From positions 1 through 29,351 of the forward strand of contig CAZJBP010000017.1 of NCBI GenBank assembly GCA_964544115.1: a stretch of DNA of 29,351 bases. The letters run 5' to 3'. This stretch comes from CAZJBP01 sp964544115. Lineage in GTDB: Bacteria; Verrucomicrobiota; Kiritimatiellia; UBA8416; JADHWI01. Below, one piece after another: positions 23,345 to 29,351 of the stretch. Every line of letters starts with the position of its first letter. The first letter of the stretch is position 1. The notes below the pieces were generated by a model. It saw nothing but the letters and a program-made list of their open reading frames with translations, ran no database searches and was not told the origin of the DNA. A program made the position numbers and the translations under genes.

Positions 23345-24413
23345 GAAACAGGCACATTCGAAGAGAGACGCTGGGAAGACATTGCGCGTGGGCGTCATCG
23401 GTCTCGGCATGGGACAGGCGCACGTCAACGGGTTCCGCGAGCACCCTGAGGTTGAGGTCGTGGCCGCGGCGGACGTGGATGAACAGCGCCTGAGGACCAT
23501 CGGCCAGAAGCTCGCGATCCCCGCGCTCTACACCTCGGCGGAGGAGATGCTGGCCAGCGAGGCGCTCGACGTCGTCAGCGTGGCCACACCGAACACGTTC
23601 CACAAGCCGCTGACGCTGCTCGCGCTCAAGGCCGGCTGTCACGTGCTGTGCGAGAAGCCGATGGCGATGAACGCCGCCGAGGCCCGGGCCATGCTGCAGG
23701 CCGCGAAGCGGGCCGGCAAGCGCCTCATGATTAACTTTTCGTTCCGTTTCACGCCGCAGTCCTGGGCGCTGAAGAAGGAAGTGGACGGCGGCTTCCTGGG
23801 GAAGGTCTACTTTGCCCGCACGGTCTGGATGCGGCGGCGCGGCATGCCCGGATTCGGCGGCTGGTTCGGCCAGAAGGCACTGGCCGGCGGCGGGCCGCTG
23901 ATCGACCTCGGCGTGCACCGGCTGGACCTGGCGCTGTGGCTGATGGGCTACCCCAAGCCGGTCTGGGTCATGGGCACCACGGGCAATCACATCGCCGCGC
24001 CCATCGCGGCGCGCGAGAAGAAGGCGTTCGACGTGGAAGACTTCGCCGCGGGACACGTGAAGTTCGAGGACGGCTCCACCCTCGAGGTCGAGGCGTCCTG
24101 GGCGGGGAACATCCGGGAGAACGAGCTCATGGAGACCCGCATCCTGGGCTCCAAGGGCGGACTCGTGCAGCGGAACGTGGGCGAGGGCTACGAGTTCGAT
24201 GCGGAATTGTACTTCGAGCGCAACGGCGTGCAGTATGACATGAAGCCGCACGCGCCGGTGCCCGGCGTGCGGGGAGCCATGTACCACTTTGCCGACAGCA
24301 TTCTGAAGGGCGTGCCGAACATCGCCACGGCCGAAGAGGGGCTGATCGTCATGCAGCTGCTCGACGCCATCTACGAGAGCGCACGGCGGGGACGCCCTGT
24401 CCGCATCGGGTGA
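23337..24413 (+). CDS. Gfo/Idh/MocA family NAD(P)-dependent oxidoreductase
   Basis: The 358-residue protein has a Rossmann domain with VGVIGLGMGQAH (GxGxxG at 22-27), an acidic residue after the second strand (AAADVDE, about 43-49), VVSVATPNTFH and the conserved CEKPMA with Lys107. The C-terminal substrate domain contains GGGPLIDLGVHRLDLALWLMG, with the expected D-x-x-x-H pattern. Family members oxidise or reduce sugar and inositol hydroxyls, and some create 3-keto-glycosides that DUF1080 proteins cleave. The start is taken at 23337, overlapping the URO-D-like end by 8 bp with AAGGAG ten bases upstream. The frame is open further back, but that part lies within the preceding gene. No Tat or Sec signal is present, so it is cytoplasmic. 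Confidence 0.93.
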   Translation: MRKKQAHSKRDAGKTLRVGVIGLGMGQAHVNGFREHPEVEVVAAADVDEQRLRTIGQKLAIPALYTSAEEMLASEALDVVSVATPNTFHKPLTLLALKAGCHVLCEKPMAMNAAEARAMLQAAKRAGKRLMINFSFRFTPQSWALKKEVDGGFLGKVYFARTVWMRRRGMPGFGGWFGQKALAGGGPLIDLGVHRLDLALWLMGYPKPVWVMGTTGNHIAAPIAAREKKAFDVEDFAAGHVKFEDGSTLEVEASWAGNIRENELMETRILGSKGGLVQRNVGEGYEFDAELYFERNGVQYDMKPHAPVPGVRGAMYHFADSILKGVPNIATAEEGLIVMQLLDAIYESARRGRPVRIG

Positions 24414-24423
24414 CGGAGACCGC

Positions 24424-25551
24424 ATGACGAGGCGCGAACGACTTCTGGCGACACTTGCAGGCCGTCCGGTGGACCGCCCGCCCGTGAGCTTCTACGAGAT
24501 CGGCGGCTGGCGGCCAAACCCGGACGACCCGGATCCGTGGAACATCTACAACGGGCCCGGATGGCGCGACCTCGTGGACCTTGCCGAGAACCACACGGAC
24601 ATCCTGCGGTTCGCCGGGGCCGTTCAGCACCCTCATCCCCAGTGCGCTCGCGGGCAGTTCTTCACCACCGAAAGCTGGGAGAAGGACGACAGCCAGTACA
24701 CCCGGACAACGGTCCGCGTCGCCGGCCGAACGCTGCGGTCTGTCACACGAAGGGACCGGCAGGTCTTCACGACCTGGACGCTCGAACACCTGCTGAAGGA
24801 CATCGACGATGTGAAGGCGTACCTTCAGCTTCCCGCAGAGGTCTTCCTGCAGGGCGAGATCGACACCGCCAACCTATTTGAGGAGGAGAGGACTCTCGGC
24901 GACGCCGGAATCCTGCTGCTCAATCAACATGACCCTCTGTGTGCCGTTGCGGCGCTGTTCTCGATGGAGGACTACACGGTCTTCGCCTTGACCGAGCCCC
25001 GGCTCTTCCACCGCCTGCTGGAACAGGAGGCCCCCGCGCTGTCGGAGCGCGTGGAGAAGGTCGCGGCAGCCTTTCCGGGGCGGCTCTGGCGCATTGTGGG
25101 CAGCGAGTATGCCTCCGAGCCCTATCTGCCGCCCCGGCTCTACCGCGAGTTTCTCTACAACTGCACGAAGCCGCTCTGTGACGCGATCCGCAGGCATGGT
25201 GGCTACCCGCGGATCCACAGCCATGGGCGATTGCGCGGCATCCTGAACATGATCACCGACATGGGCTCCGGTCTCGACCCCTGCGAGCCCCCGCCGCAGG
25301 GCGACATGGAGCTTGCCGACATTCGGGCCGCCGCGCCTGACGTCACCCTCTTCGGGAACATCGAGAGCACGGACATCGAGAACCTTGAGGCCTCATTGTT
25401 TGAGGCGAAGGTCCGCAGGGCCCTCGACGAAGGGCCCGACGCGAACGGAAGCCGCTTCGTGCTCATGCCCTCGGCTTGTCCGTACGGGCGAGAGATCACG
25501 CGGCTCACAATGACGAACTACGAAACCATGATCAGGCTCGTTAACGCCTGA
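24424..25551 (+). CDS. URO-D superfamily protein, variant lacking the H-x-C zinc motif
   Basis: This 375-residue protein opens with TRRERLLATLAGRPVDRPPV, the normal start of URO-D-superfamily proteins. At the place where the 9404 and 22274 proteins have HCCG it reads IHSHGR, so no Cys ligand is available. Closing motifs include VTLFGNIEST and RFVLMPSACPYG, which fit strands 7 and 8 of the barrel. It begins 10 bp after the dehydrogenase stop with CGGAGA as ribosome site and ends 11 bp before the next paralogue. It has diverged strongly from the other three URO-D-like proteins, so the four are not recent duplicates. It could be a non-zinc enzyme of the superfamily, and its substrate is unknown. 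Confidence 0.82.
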   Translation: MTRRERLLATLAGRPVDRPPVSFYEIGGWRPNPDDPDPWNIYNGPGWRDLVDLAENHTDILRFAGAVQHPHPQCARGQFFTTESWEKDDSQYTRTTVRVAGRTLRSVTRRDRQVFTTWTLEHLLKDIDDVKAYLQLPAEVFLQGEIDTANLFEEERTLGDAGILLLNQHDPLCAVAALFSMEDYTVFALTEPRLFHRLLEQEAPALSERVEKVAAAFPGRLWRIVGSEYASEPYLPPRLYREFLYNCTKPLCDAIRRHGGYPRIHSHGRLRGILNMITDMGSGLDPCEPPPQGDMELADIRAAAPDVTLFGNIESTDIENLEASLFEAKVRRALDEGPDANGSRFVLMPSACPYGREITRLTMTNYETMIRLVNA

Positions 25552-25562
25552 GGAGCTCATCC

Positions 25563-26537
25563 ATGCTGCCAAGAGAACGAGTGATGGCTGTGATCGACAA
25601 GCGGACGCCGGACCGGGTCCCGGTCTACGGATGGCTCCACGCCAACGTGGACGGGATGATCGCGCAGGCCTGCGGCTCTGTCGAAGCGTTTGAGGACCGT
25701 TACGAGTTTGACTACGCCCACATCTTTGGAGGCCCAAACCCCCACTCGTGGGACATGATCGAAAAGCTGCGCCAAGCGAACGGCGGCGTCATCGAGCCGG
25801 GCGTCATGCTGGAGGCCCCGTGGGGCGATCCCAACGATTCCGCCGCGTATCAGAACATCCGCGACGCGGTGGAGCATCACAAGACCCGGCGGGGCCGGTT
25901 TGTCTACGTGCAGACCCCGGGCATCTTTGAAGCCCTGAACAACCCCTTCGGCATTGAGAACCACCTGATGTACCTCTGCCTCCACGAGGCCGAACTGCAC
26001 GAGCTCTATCGGCGTCAGGCCGAATGGAACCGCGCCTTCGCCATGAACTGCCTCGACCTGGGGGTGGACATGATCCACGTGTCCGACGACTGGGGTGCCC
26101 AGCGGGGGCTGCTGTTCAGCCCGGAGACCTGGTGGACGCTGATGTACCCCTATCACAAGATCACGTGTGACGCCGTGCGGCAGCGCAAGGGCTACCTCAG
26201 CCTGCACAGCGACGGCAACGTCACCCCGGTGCTCGACGGTATCGCCAAGCTTGGCTACCAGGTCGTGCACCCGTACCAGGAATCCGCCGGCATGGACTGG
26301 TCGGAGTACCGGCGCCACTACGCCGGCGCGTTCGCCATCATGGGCGGCCTCGACATCCAGACGACCCTCGGCTTTGGCGACTACGCCCGGCTGCGGTCCG
26401 AGATCGAACGGGTGCTCCGGTTCGGCGCTGACGGGCGGCTTCTCTTCTGCACAAGCCATTTCGTGCAGAGCCATTGCACGATGGATGAGCTCACGTTTGC
26501 CTATGACCTGGTCTCTAAGCTTGTCCACAAGGAGTGA
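25563..26537 (+). CDS. URO-D superfamily protein, variant with HSDG in place of HCCG
   Basis: The 324-residue protein opens with RERVMAVIDKRTPDRVPVYG, as in other URO-D-superfamily members. It keeps the VSDDWGAQRG motif seen also at 9404 (DDWGDQRG). The metal-site position reads SLHSDGN, with His and Asp but no Cys. IMGGLDIQTTLGFG forms the usual seventh strand. GAGGAG ends seven bases before the ATG. Spacing to the next gene is three bases, and that gene's ribosome site AAGGAG lies inside this coding sequence, so the two are translationally linked. Its size is slightly short for the family, with no clear truncation. Function unknown. Confidence 0.83.
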   Translation: MLPRERVMAVIDKRTPDRVPVYGWLHANVDGMIAQACGSVEAFEDRYEFDYAHIFGGPNPHSWDMIEKLRQANGGVIEPGVMLEAPWGDPNDSAAYQNIRDAVEHHKTRRGRFVYVQTPGIFEALNNPFGIENHLMYLCLHEAELHELYRRQAEWNRAFAMNCLDLGVDMIHVSDDWGAQRGLLFSPETWWTLMYPYHKITCDAVRQRKGYLSLHSDGNVTPVLDGIAKLGYQVVHPYQESAGMDWSEYRRHYAGAFAIMGGLDIQTTLGFGDYARLRSEIERVLRFGADGRLLFCTSHFVQSHCTMDELTFAYDLVSKLVHKE

Positions 26538-26540
26538 ACC

Positions 26541-27467
26541 ATGGCCCATCTTGAGACGCGCACGCTGGGCAGGACGGGGCTGAAGGTCACGCGCCTGGGC
26601 GCCGGCGGGCACTTCACGAACGGTCCCCTGGCCCACGAGGACGTCCCCCGCCGGGTGCAGGAGCTGAACCACCTTCTGGACCTCGGGGTGACCTATTTCG
26701 ACGTGCAGTGGGATCTTGAGGAATCCGCCACCGCCGAGGTGATGAAGAGCCACAGCGACTCATTCACCGTGGCCTGGCCCCTGCACGCCATGAACCAGCA
26801 GGACCCGGATCGGGTCCGTCAGTATGTGATCGACTACTGTCACGACCATCGCCAGCGCTTCGGGATCCAGCACGTGGATATTCTTCTATGGATCGCCCTG
26901 GGGTTTGAGGACGATCGGAGCGCGGAACGCATCCGTGGCGCGGAAGCGGGGTTTCAGGCGATGAAGGCCGAGGGCTTCTGCGACCACTTCGGGTTCTCGT
27001 GCCATCACTCGCCGCAGTCGGCGTTGCGGGCGATTACAGAGTTCAACGCATTTGACGTGATGATGGTGCCCTACAGCCCCCTCCATCCGGCGGCGGGCCG
27101 CGAACTGTTGCCGGAGGCGCGGCAGCGGGGCGTGGGCACGGTCGCGATGAAGCCCTTCGGCGGCGGCGGCGGGTTCCTGAACCTGGTGTGGTCGGGACAG
27201 GTCAGCCACCCGAGCGTGGCGCACCTGCGAAACGACAGCCGGCCCTACGAGGCTGCGCTGCGCTGGGTCCTTCGCGACCCGAACGTGGACACCACGGTCC
27301 CGGCCGCGCATTCCATTCAACAGATTGACGAACTCCACCGGGCCGTCCTGGCGGACGGCAGCGCGGACGATGACATCCTGGCAACCATGCTGGACGCCAT
27401 GAACGCCTCCGCCGCGGACGTCCAGTTGCGCGGTGGTCTGGCGGCCAGCCCCGACGCCTGGGACTGA
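26541..27467 (+). CDS. Aldo/keto-reductase-fold protein missing most catalytic residues
   Basis: The 308-residue protein is recognisable as AKR fold from ETRTLGRTGLKVTRLGAGG, GVTYFDVQW, FGIQHVDILL, FGFSCHH, MVPYSPLHP and VAMKPFGGGG. In active AKRs the tetrad is Asp-Tyr-Lys-His. Asp54 remains, but the Tyr position is Leu59, the Lys position falls in AWP (79-80) and the His position is Ile118. Reduction by the usual mechanism is therefore doubtful. The cysteine cluster of iron-sulfur AKR relatives is also absent. A non-redox role, such as an epimerase or lyase on the same fold, or a binding protein, is possible. It is last in the URO-D operon, with a 9-bp stem downstream at 27508-27530. Confidence 0.8.
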   Translation: MAHLETRTLGRTGLKVTRLGAGGHFTNGPLAHEDVPRRVQELNHLLDLGVTYFDVQWDLEESATAEVMKSHSDSFTVAWPLHAMNQQDPDRVRQYVIDYCHDHRQRFGIQHVDILLWIALGFEDDRSAERIRGAEAGFQAMKAEGFCDHFGFSCHHSPQSALRAITEFNAFDVMMVPYSPLHPAAGRELLPEARQRGVGTVAMKPFGGGGGFLNLVWSGQVSHPSVAHLRNDSRPYEAALRWVLRDPNVDTTVPAAHSIQQIDELHRAVLADGSADDDILATMLDAMNASAADVQLRGGLAASPDAWD

Positions 27468-27507
27468 GGCCCGGGCCCGGCGCATCCCAAGCGCGGCAGG
27501 CGAGTTC

Positions 27508-27530
27508 CCGGGCGTTACGTCAACGCCCGG
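27508..27530 (+). terminator. Hairpin after the URO-D/AKR operon
   Basis: CCGGGCGTT (27508-27516) and AACGCCCGG (27522-27530) form a perfect 9-bp stem with a 5-base loop, 40 bp beyond the AKR-fold stop. No U-run follows, so it may need Rho or act as a 3' stabilising structure. Confidence 0.45.
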
Positions 27531-27582
27531 CGATCGAGGCCGACCGCCCTCCCTGTTGGCCGGGATTCATAGTTGCGCGAAG

Positions 27583-27888
27583 ATGGTGCACCAGGGAGGG
27601 AACGACGGTGGCCCGTACAATGGCACAAGCGACCTCTCGGCCCTCTACAGCACGGGGATGCGCGATAATGACGGCAGCATCACGATAACGACCACGGTCG
27701 CTCCGTACCCCGTCTATGACGTGTACATCTACTACGGCAACAACCCTGGGACCGGCTTCGTCCTGGGTTCAAACTACTCCAAGCAAACCGGACGGACGGG
27801 TCCATTGTCCTTCACGATAGGCGCACTCAACGGCTTCTCCATCGTGGGCCCACCCGACCCCAGAGGCATCGTGCTTGTGGTCCGCTGA
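27583..27888 (+). pseudogene. 5'-truncated remnant of an exported-protein gene
   Basis: From an ATG at 27583 the frame codes for 101 residues with no signal peptide and no ribosome site. Its middle (ITITTTVAPYPVYDVYIYYGNN) resembles the segment around TYATYDVITYIVPN in the protein at 28581-29339. Its end, NGFSIVGPPDPRGIVLVVR, parallels FAALQIIGPAKPKGTLLIVR there. The N-terminal half and an internal part are missing. The upstream open stretch from 27433 overlaps the AKR gene and does not resemble protein. It is probably a decayed copy of the neighbouring family, although a short intracellular protein cannot be excluded. The C-terminal tail is intact, as in the two convergent neighbours. Confidence 0.6.
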
Positions 27889-27899
27889 TCGCGGATCAC
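27877..27899. terminator. Hairpin covering both convergent stop codons
   Basis: GTGGTCCGC (27877-27885) pairs with GCGGATCAC (27891-27899) through 9 bp including one G-T, with loop TGATC. It spans the plus-strand stop (27886-27888) and the minus-strand stop (27896-27898). It arises largely because both genes end in Val-Arg codons; a bidirectional terminator role is possible. Confidence 0.35.
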
Positions 27900-28567
27900 C
27901 GCACGATAATCACCGTCGTCTGCTTGGGTTTGGCGACGCCGATGGCCGTGATCACGATATTGTCCAGCGTCGACCCCGCGCCACCCAGAAGCTCCCACTC
28001 CATCGTGTTCAGACCTCTGGAATCGTTCAGGGTGAGCGTATGTGAGCCCTGCAGCAGCAATGGATTGCCGTCGTACGTCGCGTTCCACGTGTACTGATTG
28101 TCGGACTTCGTAACGTTGAACACCCAATGAGATGGACCCAGTACGCCCGGCACATTCATGACCTGAGATGTGTAGTCGTAGGCACCATTATAGTGATACA
28201 GCCGGTTGGCGCCGTGCTGGAAGCCAAGGGCCGAGGAATAGACGAGGTTGAGACCTTCCGCCGACCCCGGACCAAAGAGTATCGTATCCTGCTGGTAGGA
28301 TAGCAGGTCGAACTCGATTCTGGCCGCCGTGTTGCCGTAGCTGAAGATATCCGTTGTATTCAGGAGCACATCGGATGACCCGTATATGTTCGCCTTTCCG
28401 TCCCGAACGCTCGGAATGCCGCCGCCCCATAAGTACCACCCGGGCAGATCCGTCAGGTTTGTTCCTTCGGCGTATGCGTTGAAGTTCTCCCGATAGATGA
28501 CGAAGTCGCCCCGGGCCAACGACGCGGCGAACATGAGCACCCAGCTGATGACCCACAGACGTTTCAC
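27896..28567 (-). CDS. Exported beta-rich protein with AKPK...IIVR C-terminal tail
   Basis: The 223-residue protein begins with a signal peptide (Met-Lys-Arg-Leu-Trp, hydrophobic core, cleavage near Ala-Arg-Gly). The mature part resembles LamG/concanavalin-like sandwich proteins of PVC bacteria: FVIYRENFNAYAEGTNLTDLPGW, then IEFDLLSYQQD and LDNIVITAIG near the end. No catalytic motif is visible, so binding or surface attachment is more likely than hydrolysis. The last 12 residues, AKPKQTTVIIVR, parallel the tail of the next gene upstream. The start is GTG, set by GGAG six bases upstream and by the signal peptide. It lies 13 bp after the 28581 gene, so the two form one operon. No specific family was recognised with certainty. 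Confidence 0.75.
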   Translation of the reverse strand: MKRLWVISWVLMFAASLARGDFVIYRENFNAYAEGTNLTDLPGWYLWGGGIPSVRDGKANIYGSSDVLLNTTDIFSYGNTAARIEFDLLSYQQDTILFGPGSAEGLNLVYSSALGFQHGANRLYHYNGAYDYTSQVMNVPGVLGPSHWVFNVTKSDNQYTWNATYDGNPLLLQGSHTLTLNDSRGLNTMEWELLGGAGSTLDNIVITAIGVAKPKQTTVIIVR

Positions 28568-28580
28568 TCGATTCTCCGAG

Positions 28581-29339
28581 TCAGCGAACGATGAGCAGCG
28601 TGCCCTTTGGTTTTGCCGGACCGATGATCTGAAGGGCCGCGAAGTATTTTCTGTCTCCGGTGCCCTTATTCATCGTCAACGTAAACGAGGTCCCGGTCAG
28701 GCCCTTCCAACGGATGTAATTCCCGACCCCATCGGTCGTGGCATCATCGAACGCATAGAAATTGCTCCCGGCCGAGGTCACGGTGACGTCCGAGTCCACC
28801 GGCCCATTGGCGTCGGTGCCGACGAGACGGGCACCCATCTGCGCGTTGGGAACAATGTAGGTGATCACGTCATACGTGGCGTATGTGAGATTGCTGACCG
28901 TCGCTTGCGGGGCACGGCCGTAGTGGGACGTCAGCCCGCCGTTGAACAATTTGAACCCCGACAGGGGGCCGGTCTGACCAATGATCGTGTTTCCTGGAGG
29001 GGAGAGCTTCATGACGAAACCTGCTCCCGTCGGCTTGCCGTCGCAGTCGGTAAGGTTGGCGATAGGGATCGACCCGCAGCCTTCGTTGTTATTCGCCGTG
29101 CCGATGTTGTTCCAGTTGGCCTGCGGCACGACGCCGTCGACTTCCTGAGGGAGCAGCGGATAGGCCATTTCGACCTGATAGACGCTGGCCGCATTCACGC
29201 CGATGTTCGCACCGGTTGCGCCAGTTGCGCCGGTGCAGCTCAGGGCAACGGCCACCGCTGCGGCACCCAACAGCCGCACCTGTCCCCTCAACGCCTCTGC
29301 GCCTTTCACTGCCAGAGCCTTCATCCTATTTCTTCTCAT
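28581..29339 (-). CDS. Exported beta-sandwich protein with AKPKGTLLIVR tail
   Basis: The 252-residue protein has an N-terminal basic region and a hydrophobic segment (LLGAAAVAVALS). A short Thr-Gly-Ala repeat follows, encoded by a tandem and partly inverted repeat at 29209-29236. The mature part has GVNAASVY, SGFKLFNGGL, ATYDVITYIVPN, NYIRWKGL, SFTLTM and YFAALQIIG. This pattern is common in uncharacterised exported PVC proteins and suggests one beta-sandwich domain. It ends AKPKGTLLIVR, almost the same tail as its operon partner. Two Met starts are possible: 29339 (GAGG eight bases upstream) and 29324, which gives a shorter, more standard signal peptide. The upstream promoter is outside or at the edge of the window. 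Function unknown. Confidence 0.75.
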   Translation of the reverse strand: MRRNRMKALAVKGAEALRGQVRLLGAAAVAVALSCTGATGATGANIGVNAASVYQVEMAYPLLPQEVDGVVPQANWNNIGTANNNEGCGSIPIANLTDCDGKPTGAGFVMKLSPPGNTIIGQTGPLSGFKLFNGGLTSHYGRAPQATVSNLTYATYDVITYIVPNAQMGARLVGTDANGPVDSDVTVTSAGSNFYAFDDATTDGVGNYIRWKGLTGTSFTLTMNKGTGDRKYFAALQIIGPAKPKGTLLIVR

Positions 29340-29351
29340 CTGCTGGGCCTC

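Noticed and set aside
1..29351. Sulfatase, CRISPR array, tRNA, rRNA, transposase or prophage
   Set aside because: None could be seen; non-coding gaps are short and hold only the hairpins and palindromes listed.

Overview
The window is GC-rich, tightly packed bacterial DNA devoted almost wholly to carbohydrate breakdown. It holds four GH20 hexosaminidases, a GH29 fucosidase, two GH95-like proteins, a GH31 glucosidase/xylosidase-like enzyme, a GH38-like protein, a DUF1080 protein, three FGE-sulfatase-fold proteins, four URO-D-superfamily proteins, a Gfo/Idh/MocA dehydrogenase and an aldo/keto-reductase-fold protein. This mixture, with Sec-type signals and no starch-utilisation (SusCD) genes, is typical of the PVC superphylum (Planctomycetota, Verrucomicrobiota, Kiritimatiellota, Lentisphaerota). 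The exact phylum cannot be settled from the sequence alone. No transporter, regulator, sulfatase, tRNA, rRNA, CRISPR array or transposase was seen.

Layout. (1) Bases 1-4548, minus strand: an operon of FGE-like protein, GH20, GH29 and a second GH20 that runs off the left end. (2) A 230-bp divergent promoter region holds a good -10 box and nested palindromes. (3) Bases 4779-12541, plus strand: two tandem GH95-like proteins, a URO-D-like protein and a GH31 enzyme. (4) Bases 12674-16710, minus strand: DUF1080, GH38-like and FGE-like genes. (5) A 308-bp divergent region with three perfect hairpins. (6) Bases 17019-22073, plus strand: three exported proteins, GH20, FGE-like and GH20. (7) Bases 22274-27467, plus strand: URO-D, Gfo/Idh/MocA, URO-D, URO-D and AKR-fold genes, nearly without gaps. 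(8) Bases 27583-29339: a 5'-truncated remnant facing two exported, non-enzymatic-looking proteins.

Inferred joint role: stepwise removal of fucose, N-acetylhexosamine, alpha-glucose/xylose and perhaps mannose-like residues from complex glycans. The two GH20s with signal peptides would trim outside the cytoplasm, and the GH29, GH95-like, GH31 and signal-less GH20 proteins would act inside. The Gfo/Idh/MocA plus DUF1080 pair is compatible with the oxidative (3-keto) route of glycoside cleavage.

The most unusual observations are as follows. Three exported-type proteins end in the same short tail, basic/Pro followed by a beta-branched stretch and a terminal Val-Arg. The GH38-like protein lacks the nucleophile and one zinc ligand. 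The AKR-fold protein lacks three of four catalytic residues. Of three FGE-fold proteins only one keeps the copper cysteine pair, and no sulfatase is present. A hairpin-bearing repeat is translated in frame inside GH20 genes.
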